Assembly (NCBI GenBank): GCA_004802725.1
Contig: SGPM01000007.1
Location: forward strand, 1-64,000
Origin: Antrodiella citrinella
Lineage: Eukaryota; Basidiomycota; Agaricomycetes; Polyporales; Steccherinaceae
DNA: 64,000 nt
Direction of reading: 5' to 3'
Both the position numbers and the translations under genes were made by a program. Of this stretch, positions 1-12,783 are shown piece by piece (within the stretch, counting starts at the first letter, position 1; each line of letters begins with the position of its first letter). The notes beneath the pieces were generated by a model. It worked only from the letters and a program-made list of their open reading frames with translations, was not told the origin of the DNA and made no database searches.

Positions 1-10
1 CGCTGGACAT
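1..10 (-). CDS. Possible 5' end of a gene leaving the window
   Basis: A minus-strand ATG at 10-8 lies in a strong Kozak-like context (CCACCATG) and would read Met-Ser-Ser before the window ends. Only three codons are visible, so nothing can be said about the product. The 770 bases to its right would be its promoter. It may equally be a chance ATG. Confidence 0.25.
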
Positions 11-781
11 GGTGGCGAGGTCGGGGAGCTGTGGGCGGGAAAGGAGAGTGCGACGACGGGGAGAAGGGCGGGGGATCGCCTTATTGGAGGTGGGGAAGGG
101 GAGGAAAGGATCCGCCCGTTTTTCGCGAATTGTTGACTGGGTTTCCAATTTACCCTTGTGCATACTCGCGCCGATTACTCCTCAAAATGTCCCTCGTATC
201 TCTCTCTCCTTTGCTCTCATTGGCTCGGCTTTTCCCAGATACGATTTCAACGCGACAGGCGCCCCCTCCGAACTTTCCAACCCAGATCATGACCAGGAAG
301 ATGTCCTTCTCCTTCGTCTCGGTGGCGACTCGCAAATCATCGGAAGTTGCTTTCAATGTTGGTCATGTCTCGGAAAGGCGTATGTTACGTGTTCCTCTGC
401 ATCCGTCTCCCCTGGTGCCACTCCAGCCTCAGCCCAGACATTGTTCGATGTCTCATGATTAGCGACACGTTTCTTCTCGTAATATCATCATCTGCGTTGA
501 ATAGGGGAGATGCGAAGATGCTCGTATGAACACCGTACTTAGAGTTTCGGAACCCTCAGGGCTCCTCGCGGGTCACTCTCCCTTCAACTGCAATCCGTTG
601 AACAAAACACTCTTGAGCAGGTAATTCAAGTGATATGACCGATGTCACCCATTGGAAAGTAGGGTTCGCTGAGCCAGGCCTGTCAACACATGTACTCGGA
701 CCGGCCACAACTACGACGAGCAAAAAAGAATAGATTCAGTTATAAGGTGCTGGTATCTACGCCATGCAGTCGATTTTGCAT
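11..781. other. Intergenic, no gene seen
   Basis: This stretch lies downstream of QCR2 and would be upstream of the possible minus-strand start at the window edge. The open frames in 1-530 have no recognisable protein features. I see no RNA gene or repeat. Confidence 0.5.
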
Positions 782-2276
782 CTAAAGCCCCAGTTCATCA
801 GCGTAGGGAAGACCCTTGATATCTCCTAAAGCAACATATGTTGGCTTCGCCTTCAACAGGGTCGAGGAGATCTGCAATGTGAGAAAGATCAGCAATCGTG
901 TTCTGTCAACTTTTGAGCAGAAATAGAGCGTACGTTGGACAATGCTGAAACATCAACCTTCTCGAAAGCAGCGAGCGTTCCGTCAAGACTTGAGGGAGAC
1001 CCTGCAAGGACCTGCAAGACAACACACTAAGTAACTCGTCAAACCGCTGATGCCGGAGAACTCACCTTGGCACCAAGCGTGTTCACGAAGCCAGTTCGTC
1101 CTTCGACAGAGCTAGCAGCCGCAAACTTAGCCTTAGCAACAGCCTTCTTCAAGTCGTCAGACTTGAAAGACCCAGCCGCCTTCAACGCAGCGAGAGCAGC
1201 CTTAGCTGCAGTCTTGACGTCCTCCGTGGTCTCACCCTGGACAATGAAGCCGAACAGAGTGGCATCGGAGTACGGCAGAAGGACCGTTTGCACGGACGCC
1301 GTAGGAGGGATGCTCTCGGCAATAGGTGATGTGCCCTTCGACCACTTGACGGAAGATTGGGGCGAGAGATGGGCTGCGAGGACTGCGAGCTCCGCAGATG
1401 GGGCTCCGGTAGCTCCGAAACCGACGAAGACGGTCTGAGGACCCTCGTGGTTCTCTATGCGAGTTTCTCCGCCGAAGTAGGTGGAAGGAGTGGAAGAGAC
1501 ACCAGTGGAGGAAGACGCGAGGCTAGCGAGGGACTTCTCTACGAGCTCGGAGAGGGCGTCCTGGCTGATCCCCGTGCCAAGGACAGCGATATTGTTCTTG
1601 CTGAATACGGTGGAGGCGTACTCCTGGACGAGCTCAGCAGTGACGGGATGATGTGCCGACGCGAAAAGTGGGGAGCCGAGACCGTCGCGGAAAGCCAGGC
1701 CGTGGGCGAGCTCGATGGCGCGGGTGGCGGGAATGGACGCGACGGTAGTAGACTCGAACTCGCAGACGGGCGCAACGTATTCTTGCAGCTCGTGACGGGT
1801 GAACTTGGCGTCGGTGAGGAAAGATGAGAGGACATCCACAAAGAATGACCTATGCAGGTCAGTGATGACTATACGCGTAAATAGTTGTCTGAACTCACTC
1901 GTCACCTCGCAAAAACTCTGCAGTCAACGCCAAATGCTCCCGGGACAAGCTTGAGGAGAGGACACCGCCGTACAGCTCGGCCTCACGGACGGTTCCGAGC
2001 GCAGAACGCTTGGCCGTGCTCTGTACATGACTTCAGCACCTCTTTCGTCACAATTTGCCTGAATTAGGCTTACCTTGAATGCGAAGTTCTGGAGGGCATG
2101 AGCAACACCAGGTTTGTTCTCATACCGACTGCCGCCTTGACGAGGAAAGTGACAGCAGAGGTAGGCTCGCCGTTGTCGACCGCCGCGACCTTCACGCCCG
2201 CGGTGTCGACAACTGTCGCAAAATTCCTCAGAAGACGCGACGCGCTGCGTGCGGCCGACGTTCTTGCTGCCAGCAT
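782..2276 (-). CDS. QCR2: Cytochrome bc1 complex core protein 2, mitochondrial
   Basis: Core subunit 2 of respiratory complex III in the inner mitochondrial membrane. It belongs to the M16 peptidase-like fold but lacks the zinc-protease HxxEH motif, here replaced by GVAHALQNFAFK, as is usual for core 2. Five exons: 2276-2074, 2020-1899, 1849-1066, 1011-934 and 871-782; introns are 49-62 nt and all join in phase, giving about 425 residues. The N-terminus is rich in Arg, Ser and Ala with no acidic residues, fitting a mitochondrial presequence. The C-terminus ends KPTYVALGDIKGLPYADELG, as in the family. Anomaly: in exon 1, near 2131-2136, the frame breaks between FLVKA and GSRYENKPGV; one extra base there restores the conserved sequence. 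A sequencing deletion is more likely than a dead gene because all other exons are clean. Confidence 0.93.
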
Positions 2277-2652
2277 TGATGATGAAAAGTGGAAGGATGA
2301 AGGGGAACTCGAGGGAAACGGTGAAAGTTGTGTCGAGGCGCAATTCAGACGGATGTTGGGGCATCCGGATTTCGCCGAAGCGCTTCAAATTTGTACGCAT
2401 AACAACGATTACTTACTGTCAATACAATCACGTTCTTATTACAAGTAACAAACTTTAGTTGACTGTCTGCTTACACGAAAATGAAGCTTGAGTCCTTCTC
2501 TCAGAACACACATGGCAAATGACATGGTGACATATGCATACATTAAACCTACACCAAACGAGGGGTCCCAAGATTCCAGATACATCATAGTTACATATGT
2601 ATAGTCAGTCCGCATAAAACAGGTGGTGGAAACACACAGAAGCATACACCAC
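2277..2652. other. QCR2 promoter and methyltransferase 3' flank
   Basis: 376 bases between two minus-strand genes. They hold the upstream region of QCR2 and the 3' flank of the methyltransferase. No clear TATA box, RNA gene or further coding exon was seen. Confidence 0.5.
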
Positions 2653-3976
2653 TCACTGGGCCTTTCGGCGAGCGTGAACCGCATGGTAGACCGAGACCAT
2701 GCCCTGAACGTTCTCCAACTCGTATAAATACCCCGAAAGCAAATCTTCCACCTCCTGCGCAGACAACCTCCCCGCCTCCAACAGCATCACTTTCATGCTC
2801 TCCGCATACATCTTCAGCATATCTCTAAATCCACTCCCCAGCTCGTCGCCTCCGATAGGCATCTCCACGCGGCGCTGATGGACTTCGTCAAAGTGCCCGG
2901 ACTCTCGGAGGTAGTCGTATAGGAACATGGCGACAGGGTATATGCCTTTGTACCAGCGTAGCGTGTCGTTGACGACACGGAAGAACTCGGTAGAGCGAGG
3001 GAGGTAGGTCGCAGGGTCCCTTCCCCGCGACATGGAGGGGTACCTCCCCCATTCGCACGCAACGAAAAGTCCTCTGGGTCGGAGGATGCGTGCGACTTCG
3101 TCTACCAATGTACGATAGTTACGAACCTAGAGTATGGCATGGACGTGATGATATGCACTAAGACGGAGGAAGTCCACGGACTTACCGCCATGGAAATAGA
3201 TCTCCCGTGGACGAGATCATAAAATCGGGCTGGGTAGCGAAATGGTGCGTTGATATCGTGCATCTCGAACAGGACGTTTACGGGGGGATACCTGGTGGCG
3301 ATAGGCACTGGAACATATATGAGCCACATCCATCTAATAACGAGGGAACAGGATATAACGCACCAATGTCCAGCCCATCGAACCTGACATGAGGGAAATC
3401 CTGTGCCATTTCCAGTACCCTACGACACCCACTTTAACCATTGTGGACGAGTTCCAAGAAAGGACCCACTCACCAAACGCCCGTTCCTGTTCCCAAATCA
3501 AGCGCGCGTCGCTGACGGCCCTCCGTCCGGCGAAGAGTCTCACTAACGGGTCCTACATAGTTGTGCCCTATGCGCGCTTTCAACAGGGCGTGTTGCCCAT
3601 TGACCCTCTGCAACAAAACACATGTCAACAAAAAGGCTCAACTGAGAATGTACAAGGAGAAGCAAAGGAAGCCTCGAAGAAAATTGACAGCGAAGATCGA
3701 GGGTACGTGCATCGCGATTTGCAGAGATATTACGTGACTCACATATTGCTCTACCGCATCCACTGGTAAAGGATACGGAGAGCCACCATGAGAATGGAAG
3801 AGTCGACCGTTCCGCTCTTGGAAGTATTGAGGAAATTCCGCGGGGTCGAGTTCGGTGATGTCTGAGGACGTGTCAGACCAGTCGTCTTCATCTGCACCGG
3901 CGCTTGGTTCGCCGACATCGTGGTCCATGGATGCGGGGGCGAGTGTGCTGCTGAGGGTTTCAGCTCGGAAGGTCAT
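2653..3976 (-). CDS. SAM-dependent methyltransferase (UMTA/LaeA-like)
   Basis: Five exons: 3976-3743, 3607-3474, 3419-3364, 3307-3186 and 3126-2653. All phases close and the product is 339 residues. Residues 1-60 are acidic and Ser-rich with a run of D/S residues. Next comes the segment usual for fungal UMTA-type methyltransferases: FPQYFQERNGRLFHSHGG, then a YPLPVD motif. Motif I, the SAM-binding loop LDLGTGTGVW, is at about 114-123 and spans the exon 2/3 junction. An acidic GLDIV segment follows as the likely motif II, then a FYDLVHGRSIS segment and RGLFVACEWG. The fold is that of class I methyltransferases; substrate cannot be read from sequence. LaeA itself partners velvet proteins, and a velvet gene lies 14 kb away, but this alone does not make it LaeA. 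A TATA box at 4053-4059 fits the chosen start. Confidence 0.9.
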
Positions 3977-5704
3977 GGTTGAGAGGAGTAAGGAAAGGAA
4001 AATGAACCTCGCGCTGCCGGAGTGGTCGATGCAGACCAGTTGGCGCCACTGGTTTTATAGATCTTGCTGAGGATAAAAACAGGATCTTCAGAACTCCGAC
4101 ATTGGAACGCAGCCGAGTACGAGATGTCGCAAGAGCCCCATCACGACCAACCGGACACACAGCACGGGAGGTGCATACTCACCGATCTCTCTGCGATGAG
4201 TGGCTTTGATGCTTGCAAGGACTGTGGAAGATTGAAAGTAGAGGTATAGAGAGTTATTGGCGTCAAACACTCCGAACCGAGGCGGTTTCCAACGTGAAGC
4301 ACCAGACTTGTCGCAACCCAAAAGGGTACAGTCGATCTGGCTTGAAGCGATGGGCCCGACAAGCTAGTCGCAATATCTGATTGGTTCTCCATTCTCAGAT
4401 ATCGGCGGAGGAGGAAATCTGACTAGCCAGACCAGGGCAACCCCGCACTAGCATCAGCTATCTTTTCCCTGACGACAAAAGTCCGCGAGCATTGTGAGAT
4501 CGTGAAATCTGACAAAACAGTGCGATTGAGGGTGTTTTCAAGATTGACTTGTGACGATGGTGGCAAGAAAGGAAGAAGGCCCGTGCGCGTCTGCAGAGAG
4601 ATCCAACAAGGCGCAGCCCAGTGACCAAAAGATCCCGTCAAATGATGTAACATGTTGTCAATCGCGCTGAAGCTCATGTACCGACGCAAATGAGACGATG
4701 TCCTAAGCGTCCACACTGCACAGACACAACAACAACAACAACATAGCAAGGATGTGTTCAGATAAGTTGAAAGGCAAGACGGCTCCGAGTTTGCTGACAG
4801 TTTCAATTTTGAGCATCAGCTTCTTTTGGAATGTGCGTTCCCGCGAAGGAGGTGATTATTTGTCGATATTTGCGTTCGTAGGTCCACTTTCCCACATGTA
4901 CTTCACAAGAGATTTCATTCAAGCTGCCAATGCCTATCGTAAAGCACATGATATCGCAGGGTTCTTGATTATCAAGCTTATACTTGTGATACGAAGAAGC
5001 AGCCTGAAAAGCAAATATGTCCACGCATGTAGGTTTACCGCAGCAAGAGCCTGAACTTCTACTACATAGGCCGAGGCCGCGAACCAACGGTGTGCGAAGT
5101 CCTGCGTTGCATGGAAGAACGACGCTGATATATATCAAATCTTCACAATTGCGTCCTACTACGAGAACATCAGGTTTTCCTTTCGTGGGCGTCGTAGGAA
5201 GACCGGTTTTCAAACAGGCGCAGCGTAAGTATGGACTATAGATGAGGCCGATTATACCCAGTCATAAGGGTGGTGTGATAGGTGGGAAGCTTCATGACAC
5301 GCTGTATGTCAGATATTGAGGTTTGTGGGCACTGGAATGCGTCAGTAAACGACTCTGGCAGGTAGATTGCCGACCGTGTCAATTCGTTGATACAACAGAA
5401 GCGCTCTTGTTATACCTCCGTCATTGTTACACCTGGAAGTGATTCATGAGGCCTCTAACTTCATGCCTTGGAGTAGGTTGAGTAGAATGCATGGTTAATG
5501 AGATCTGCTGCTGCGCCAGGAGAAGAACTTAGAAGATCGATATTGCGAAGAGGCGTGGGAACTCCCGCTTCCGAGTCAAGTTGCTATAAACGGTAAGGCG
5601 GTCCGGGCTGTGTCACCACCATGGCCAGTGAGACTTCGGCTAACTAGAGAGCAACTTGTGGACAACGCTCACCTCGAATTCCTACGTCTACGTCTTCTTC
5701 AGTC
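3977..5704. other. Divergent promoter region, methyltransferase / Pol X
   Basis: 1.7 kb between two divergent starts. A short CAA tract lies near 4728-4746. Open frames here are short and have no recognisable features. No RNA gene was seen. Confidence 0.5.
4053..4059 (-). promoter_or_regulatory. Likely TATA box of the methyltransferase gene
   Basis: TATAAAA on the minus strand, about 77 bases upstream of the ATG at 3976, a normal fungal TATA-to-ATG distance. Confidence 0.45.
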
Positions 5705-8700
5705 ATGTCGTCTCTGGATCAGTTTTTTTCTGAACAGGCTGACCGCATGAGCATTCCAGACGAGGACATTGACAGTTATGTCTCTCGTATCACATCTGTA
5801 ATGCGAACAAGGTGGGCCTTTCTGATCAAAGTCGGCCGCTGGATAACAACTGATAGGACGTCTTGAACCCTGACTACAGGAAACCCTTGTATTCTTCAGC
5901 GTTGTCGCAAGACGGTTCAGATCAAAGCAGCAGCGCTCCTCCGCCACAGGAGTCGCCCAGGAAGAGGCGGCGAATCGCCGACTCTGACTGCCAAGTCCAA
6001 GTTTCTGGCCCATCCACAAGTTCAAACAGTTCGGAATCTGTTCAGAAGGCCGACGCCTCTGCTGTGCCAGCCGCCAGGTATGTCTTGTATTACTTTCGAC
6101 ATGGACCCTGCTGAGTCGTGTCATAGTGTGAAACGGAAAACACCCGAACATAATCCTGACAGTCGAACCAATAAGAGATTGAAGGCAGACCATACTGAAG
6201 CGTCGCATGATGGTACCGTTCACGCCCCTACAGGGCCTGTGAAAGATAACGCCAAACAGTCACGCGCGCAAAGGAGGTGAGCTCTTTCGGCGGGTCTCTT
6301 GATATCGAATCGACACCAATTAATACATGATACACCTAATTCAGCAAAAAAGTCTCACTTCCGTCTCTACCGCAGACTGAATTGGGATTGGAAATCAAGC
6401 ATGCAGCTGGCAGCGGTGACGGCAACACAAGATCTACCGTTAGGGTGTCTTCGGATGTGGCGGGTGCTGTAACAAAATCAACAGATGTTGACGCCAAAAT
6501 GGTTCTGCAACATGCGCCGGATGGATCGTTAGGTGGGTTCATTCGGTCATGTCTGACTCCCGTCTTCCACGGGAGTACGATGTTCTCGATTGTTCTGAAC
6601 ACCTGCCTCCTTGATTTACAGATACCTCTCGCCCTCCTATAACCGAGCATTCCAGAAAGGGCCAGTCGCAGAACATCAAGTTGATCAAGACAGGCAATTC
6701 GGTTACCCGGGTGGACACCAGCAATGTCACTACCCCTTTCAACTCCGCAATTCCCTCGTCCTCAAAGATTGGAGCAATTGGACCCGTAAATGAAGAGTCG
6801 ACGAAGAAAGCGAATCCCCGCACCCAGGCCACCACAAAGAAATCCTCGTCCAAGAAAAAGAGCAAAGAAAAGCTCCTCCCAGAGCAATATGCCGAGAAGA
6901 TTATGCTGGCTATGGCTGAGAAAGACCTAAGCAAGAGGAAGCCAGAGACCATGTATCTCAAAGACATGCGGATATTCTTCTGGGGTGGGGACTACAGCAA
7001 GGCGAGTGAGAGCACCATGAGGAAGATGGACATAGTGAGTGTTCTTCTCGTGTCTTTTGGCTTTGGCGCACGCTGACTTCGACAGCTGGTCGATCGGGGC
7101 GCGACCCTCCTACCAACGTTCCAGCCCGACCAAGCCACTCATATTGTCTGTGACCATATTGTGACGAAGGGTTCTCTTCTCGCCGCAATAAACTTGAAGT
7201 CTCTTGCAGACATCCCAGATCATATACCTACCCTGAAATGGGATTGGATTCGTACGAGGGATGGCAAAGGACGCATGGCTCGTCTTCACGACCATGCGGC
7301 TTTCCCTGATCGCATCCATTTCGAGTCTCCTGACGGTGTCCTGGATCTCCGTTTAGGCCCTCGAGAGAAGAAACGGAAAGCTTTCCTTGAGGCCCCGAGC
7401 AAGAGTGAAGACAACACCGAGCACAGCAAAATTTCGTGAGTTCCCCGGGTGTCATGGATGGAATATGTTGCTTACCCATCGCACCCCACGATCGTCGCAG
7501 CGAGTTCACCGAGGATAAGGTTGCACGGAGCCGCATTGGGTCCTCTCTCATTCGACCGTCTGACGTTGTCATCGGCAAGCCAGGCCCGAGCGCCACAAAA
7601 GGTAAGGTATTTACGGCATGGCATCGAGAAGATGGATCAGCTGAACTGTGTCGATGGCAGAGAGCAAGAGTACGTCCGAAGAGGATCCTTTGGCGTGTTT
7701 TTACGAGCAAGCGCGGGCCGAGTTGGCTGCAGAAGTAAGCATGGTGCAATCCAAACGATCTCACAGTCTGGACTCTGACATCACTTCTGCAGGGGCCTCG
7801 TAACGTTTCTGAATACGATAGTGATACCGATGGGGAAGGTGTTCAGGGGTCCAGCTCAATGGTAGCGACCAAGCACGGAGGCCATGAGGCTGTGCAGAAG
7901 AGGGTACGTCTTTCATATGCAGCGAATGTGCACATTTTGGGATGACTTCACCGCTCTTCTGTTGTCGTCTTACCTGTTGATAATGCTGACCGATTCCCAT
8001 CTATCCCACAGAAGTTCATGTACGCGTGCGACAGAAAGGGTGAACAACCGTCAAACGAGATTTGTCCTAACCAGGACGTCATTGATATGGTGGGCATTCG
8101 TGCGAGATCCCGTGACGATAATAGACTAAGTGTTCTTAGCTTGAGAAGTTGAAACAAATTCACGATACGAAGGGGACAGCGGATGACAAATGGCGCGTAC
8201 TATCTTACAATAAAGGTGTGTTTTGTCCTCTTCCACAAACCATAAGTCCTGATCCACACATGATGCACAGCTGTTCGCGGATTGAGAACATACCCCAAGC
8301 GCATTGGGTCGGTCAAAGAAGCGATGCAGATCAATGGCGTCGGTGAGAAAACGGCTCAAAAGGTACGTCTTCCGTTTACGATGGAACAGGGAATCTCAAT
8401 AAATACTCGTCTATATGCAGATCATGGAAATTATCAATACAGGAGCTCTTCAGCGCATTCGGTACGAGAATACTGAAGACGTGGCGGTCGTAACATTATT
8501 CCAAGGTATCTACGGTGTGGGTGAGTACTTTAAATTGCATATGCACATGGATATCAGCGCCCATGCCCCGTGAATTAGGTCCATCGGTAGCCCACAAGTG
8601 GTACGCGAACGGCTGCCGGACGCTGGATGATCTGAAGAATGGCAAATTCGGAATTAAGCTGTCGACCGCACAACGCATAGGACTTAAGTTTTACGATGAC

Positions 8701-9712
8701 ATCAATACCAGGATGCCACGGGCTGAAGCCAAAGAGATTTTTGACTTGATCAAGCCGATAGGTATGGATGTTTGTTTATATGGGCGTGGGTGTCATGGTA
8801 ACGAACTGTGTCCGCAGCGCTTGAGATAGATCCAAAACTGTTCGTCGAAATTATGGGCAGCTATCGAAGGTGGGTTTATAATCGTCAAACTTTTTCATTT
8901 CCGGTTATGTATAACTCACCGACCCCATTTAGAGGCAAAGCAGACTGTGGTGATATAGATATTATGATCACACGTCCAACCGATGATGGAAAGACTCATG
9001 TCGGTAAGTGGCGTTGTGTCGCCTGTAGAGACAATTAGTATTGACCGTGAAGTATCAGGCGTTCTGAAGAAGCTACTTGGAAGATGTCACGAACGTGGAA
9101 TTATCACTGAAGACTTAAACATACCAGAAAATTGGTCGGACCTGGAGAACATGTACCGCGGTCTTTGTCGAAGGGACGAGAACAGCCGCCGTCGTCGTAT
9201 TGACTTCTTAACCGTTCCATACGTGCACCGTGGTGCTGCGTTGCTCTACTACACGGTACGTTCGTCTACTGTCGCTTCGGACACCGCGGGGCTGATTATC
9301 TGCAATCATCCAGGGAGATGACATCGTGCGTATATCAGCGATAGGCTTCGAACTCACTTGTATTCACGTTGTCTTCGCACAGTTCAACCGCTCGATGCGC
9401 ATGAAAGCGAACAGGATGGGCTATTCATTGAACCAGAAGGGGCTGTTTGCAAACGTCATAAGGAACCCGAGTGACCGCCGAGAGAAGCTGGATGATGGTA
9501 CGTCTGTCATGCTCATTCTTGCGCCCTTGCCCTCAATTTGTCCTGACATGCACCCAGGAACTATAATTGCTTCCGCTACCGAGGAGGAAATATTTAAGAA
9601 GCTAGGTTAGTCTTTTCCAAGTCACGGTGATTCAGACGGTTGCTGACAAATGGATCGCGTTGATACAGGCGTGCCGTGGCAAGAGCCACATGAGCGTGTC
9701 CGTCATTTCTGA
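5705..9712 (+). CDS. Family X DNA polymerase (Pol lambda/Pol4-like) with BRCT domain
   Basis: Nuclear gap-filling polymerase expected to act in base-excision repair and end joining. I resolve 21 exons (first 5705-5811, last 9669-9712) whose phases all close, giving about 919 residues. The order is: a Ser/Pro- and Lys-rich N-terminus with basic KRRR and KR clusters; a BRCT domain at about 329-420 (FFWGGDYSKAS through THIVCDHIV); a linker; a DPLACFYEQARAE helix; the 8-kDa lyase-type domain; the helix-hairpin-helix INGVGEKTAQK; then the palm. GSYRRGKADCGDIDIM carries two catalytic Asp at about 765 and 767, and IDFL at about 829 the third. LYYTG ... FNRSMR near 845-857 is the dNTP pocket. The exon 9314-9325 is only 12 nt and codes GDDI in that pocket. 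It is larger than human Pol lambda owing to the long N-terminus and linker. Confidence 0.93.
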
Positions 9713-10300
9713 TTCGAAGTAACCGATAAGCTCTGGAAAAGTCTGCATGAGTCAATGATAGTGGTGATTCACTTCCTGAGATGGAACAACTTCTACCTGG
9801 AGGATTTTATAGATTGTATCAACATATCTGTATAGTGAACTGTACAAGAATGAAAAGATGTTATATATGACCAGCTTGAACTTTAGTACGCAGAATTCGA
9901 ACTTGCCGCTGCTGCCAGTGTGGCGGCCCTGTAACCGTGACATGGCGCTGCCGATTAGCTAGTATATTCTTTGTACGACATCATTGTAATAGTTGCTGGT
10001 CCGTTTCTTCATGTCCTATATTTACATGCAACCTTTATGAGATACAATGTAAGATGGTTGCGCTCAATCACGCATCGGCTGGTGTTCGTTCTTACCTCTC
10101 CAAATTTGGAAGAGCACCGCTACCAGTCACGACAGGCGCGCATTATTCTCTCATTCACATACCATCACGTTTATTTCATTCGCATTCGTCCTCCACAATA
10201 TCTTATCCATTCGGGCTATTGTACAGGTTACTTTCATATCTTACACGCTGCTGTAGTCATTCCTGGCACATCCAAGACCACTTTGACGGCGAATCTATTG
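9713..10300. other. Pol X 3' flank and MID1 upstream region
   Basis: 588 bases, AT-rich near 9800-9900, consistent with a 3' UTR, then the upstream region of MID1. The MID1 frame stays open upstream of its chosen ATG, but that stretch has no signal-peptide or family character. Confidence 0.5.
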
Positions 10301-12054
10301 ATGCTTCCGCTGTCTCTTATCGCCCTTCTCTTGCAAGCTTCCGCATTTCTTCCACGCGTAGCCTATGCGCAGACCAGCCGACCATCATCTTCCACGACAG
10401 CAGGATCGTCTTCGCCATCAAGGACAAGCACGCCGACAAGCCCCCCTGCACGCCTCAATGTCAATAGTCTCAACCCCTTCAACACGTCTGACCTCCCCTC
10501 CCCTCCGGTGTTCAGTATTCCAGCGACCTCGGACTCGATATCAATAACGCTCGCGTCCTGCTTAGTGGGGAGTTCCTCGTCGACGAGATTCTTCTTCTCG
10601 AACGACTCGAGTGTGACTGATCCAGGTCCGGATAGTTTGGGAGACACGCCGGGCGTGTCTGAAATTACACTGGATGATACGGGGATAGGCGAATGGACGG
10701 GAACATTGCAGGAGGGAGGCTTTTTGAGTGTCTTGGTTGGCACTACACAGCAGTCATTCGAAGTCGGGATCTCGAACACGGGTGAGTTCTCTGAATTGTG
10801 TCTCGGTTCCGCGAATCTGGAAGAGAGTCTCTCCGTCTCTGAACGCCGTTGATACATGTTCTGTGGCTGATCTCTGTACTTTCAGGTCCAATGCATACAG
10901 ACGGTGGACCTATACCTCTCCTCGGCGACAGCACATCTAATCAAGTCCTCCTCTTCTCACCGCCATTCTCACCCCAACTACTTGTACAACCGTCCTACCC
11001 AAACTACACACTCCCAACAGCCAATCTTTCACTCCCCGCAGGTCCCTCGGACCCACCAAATTATCAAATGTTTATTGCTCCTACGTCCTCGTTCAGCTCT
11101 GCAGGTATTCCTCAGACAGGATGCGCATTCCAAGCGGCAGCCAGTGGTACTGGTAGTGGTATGTTGATGCTCGGGTCTCAGCAGAGCGAGGGATTATGGT
11201 TAAGGGATGAGGATGGATGGAGGTGGCAGTGGTTAGTCCAAGGACTTTCCCCGAGTACAAATTATACTGCGTTTGCTGTCCTGGGTGGTACACAAGTGAG
11301 CGAAGAGATTATGTTTGTGACGAAGTCAGGTACGCCGCTTTCATAATCTCCAGTCTTCCGGCACTGATATGTTTGTTCAGGTGGATTTTCATGTCCTCTT
11401 GTACATTCGCTCCCGTATTGTCCTCGCACCGCGTACGCTGTTCCATTACCGCCTCCACCTGCGCCCTTGTCTGCCCACGACGCCTCATCACTACCCAGTA
11501 CCCTCACCGATCCACTTATTTCTTACATGAACAACTTTACGACCTCAGTATTGACCCACGCATGCGGTCGGGACCTTTACAGCCCACTTGTCACCTGTGC
11601 CGACTGTCAGGTAGCCTATCGCAAATGGCTGTGCGCGGTCAGTCTCCCTAGATGCGGCGAAGCGCGTCCAGATGACCCCACAACCCAAAACCAAAATACC
11701 CGCAGACAGCAGACCACATTCTCCGGCGCGCTGAACCTCTTCGGCTCTAGCAATAACGTGCAAATCCCCGTGTCAGCTCTGGTGCCACAACCTACGTCCT
11801 CACCACCAAGGAACGCAAATCTCCTTGCATTCTCATCGAATTACAGCATGCTGTTGCCGTGCTTGGAGACGTGCACGGCGGTGGATAGGGCCTGTCCTGT
11901 GATGCTGCAGTTCAAGTGCCCTTCGGTGAAGTTCACGGCGAGCATGAGCTACGGAGTGGGTTTTGTGGACACTGGGGAGGAGGGAGTGGAGGGAGGGGGT
12001 TCGACGGGTGCACTGCAGGACAGCTTCGGCAATGTATGGTGTAACGAGGGTTGA
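10301..12054 (+). CDS. MID1: Mid1, stretch-activated calcium channel subunit
   Basis: Regulatory subunit of the fungal plasma-membrane high-affinity calcium influx system, partner of Cch1. Three exons (10301-10781, 10886-11329, 11381-12054) join in phase to 532 residues. The start was chosen because it gives a signal peptide (MLPLSLIALLLQASAFL, then AYA). A Ser/Thr/Pro-rich segment follows, then a large extracellular region with several N-glycosylation sites. The family's Cys-rich C-terminus is clear: FSCPLVHSLPYCPRTAYAVP, then HACGRDLYSPLVTCADC, WLCAVSLPRC, a CLETC pair and a terminal WCNEG. It is of usual length. The gene converges on the phosphatase gene downstream. Confidence 0.88.
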
Positions 12055-12783
12055 GTACTCCAGTGGACGTTGTTCGATGGCGTGTATTTGTGCTGTGAGA
12101 GTTGTATCACTATGAGTTGAGACGCTTATAATTTATTGTGTCGTTTGCTCTCAGACTGCACAGTCATGGAACGTCCGTCCGACTCTCGATAAGTTCGAGG
12201 CTTGGAATGTCTCCGGCTAGAAGTATATTATTTCAATACACTTCGGCCACACTGTCTATGTCCGTCTTCGTCAAGGCTGTGGACAGAGGTACGTGAGGAA
12301 GGAGGTGGTAGTTGGGTGTTGACGTCTCGGACCGGGTTCCTGGCTGCGCGATTTGTCTCACTTGCACAGCGACGTACAAAAGCCAGATATAATTGTTGTG
12401 TGTAAAGAGGGACGAAACCAATGAAAAGTAATATTGATGCGGGTATTTGGTATGGGTACTACGAGTAGGTACGGTTACTGTTGGGTGAGAAGTTGGAATG
12501 GCTGATATCATATGAAAGCGAAGGATGAAGGGTGCCGAAACCCGGCGGACCATGGACCACATAGTGAGAGGCAGCACAGTACTCGCAACCGGCAGAGAAT
12601 GAGGAGAAGTGGGGGAAAATAAAACGGGAACAAATGAGATTGTCGTCGAGTTGGAACGCGTCGAAGAAGGAGATGGATGGATGAGAGAGAGAGGATGGAG
12701 GAGAACAAGCGTAAATCAGCATTGCGAGTGTTCGGCCGGGCACCGAAACAAAATCTACAGTTCTAAACCTCTCATTTTAGCGA
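12055..12783. other. Convergent intergenic region
   Basis: 729 bases between the 3' ends of MID1 and the acid phosphatase gene. It holds their 3' flanks only; no RNA gene, repeat or extra exon was seen. Confidence 0.5.
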
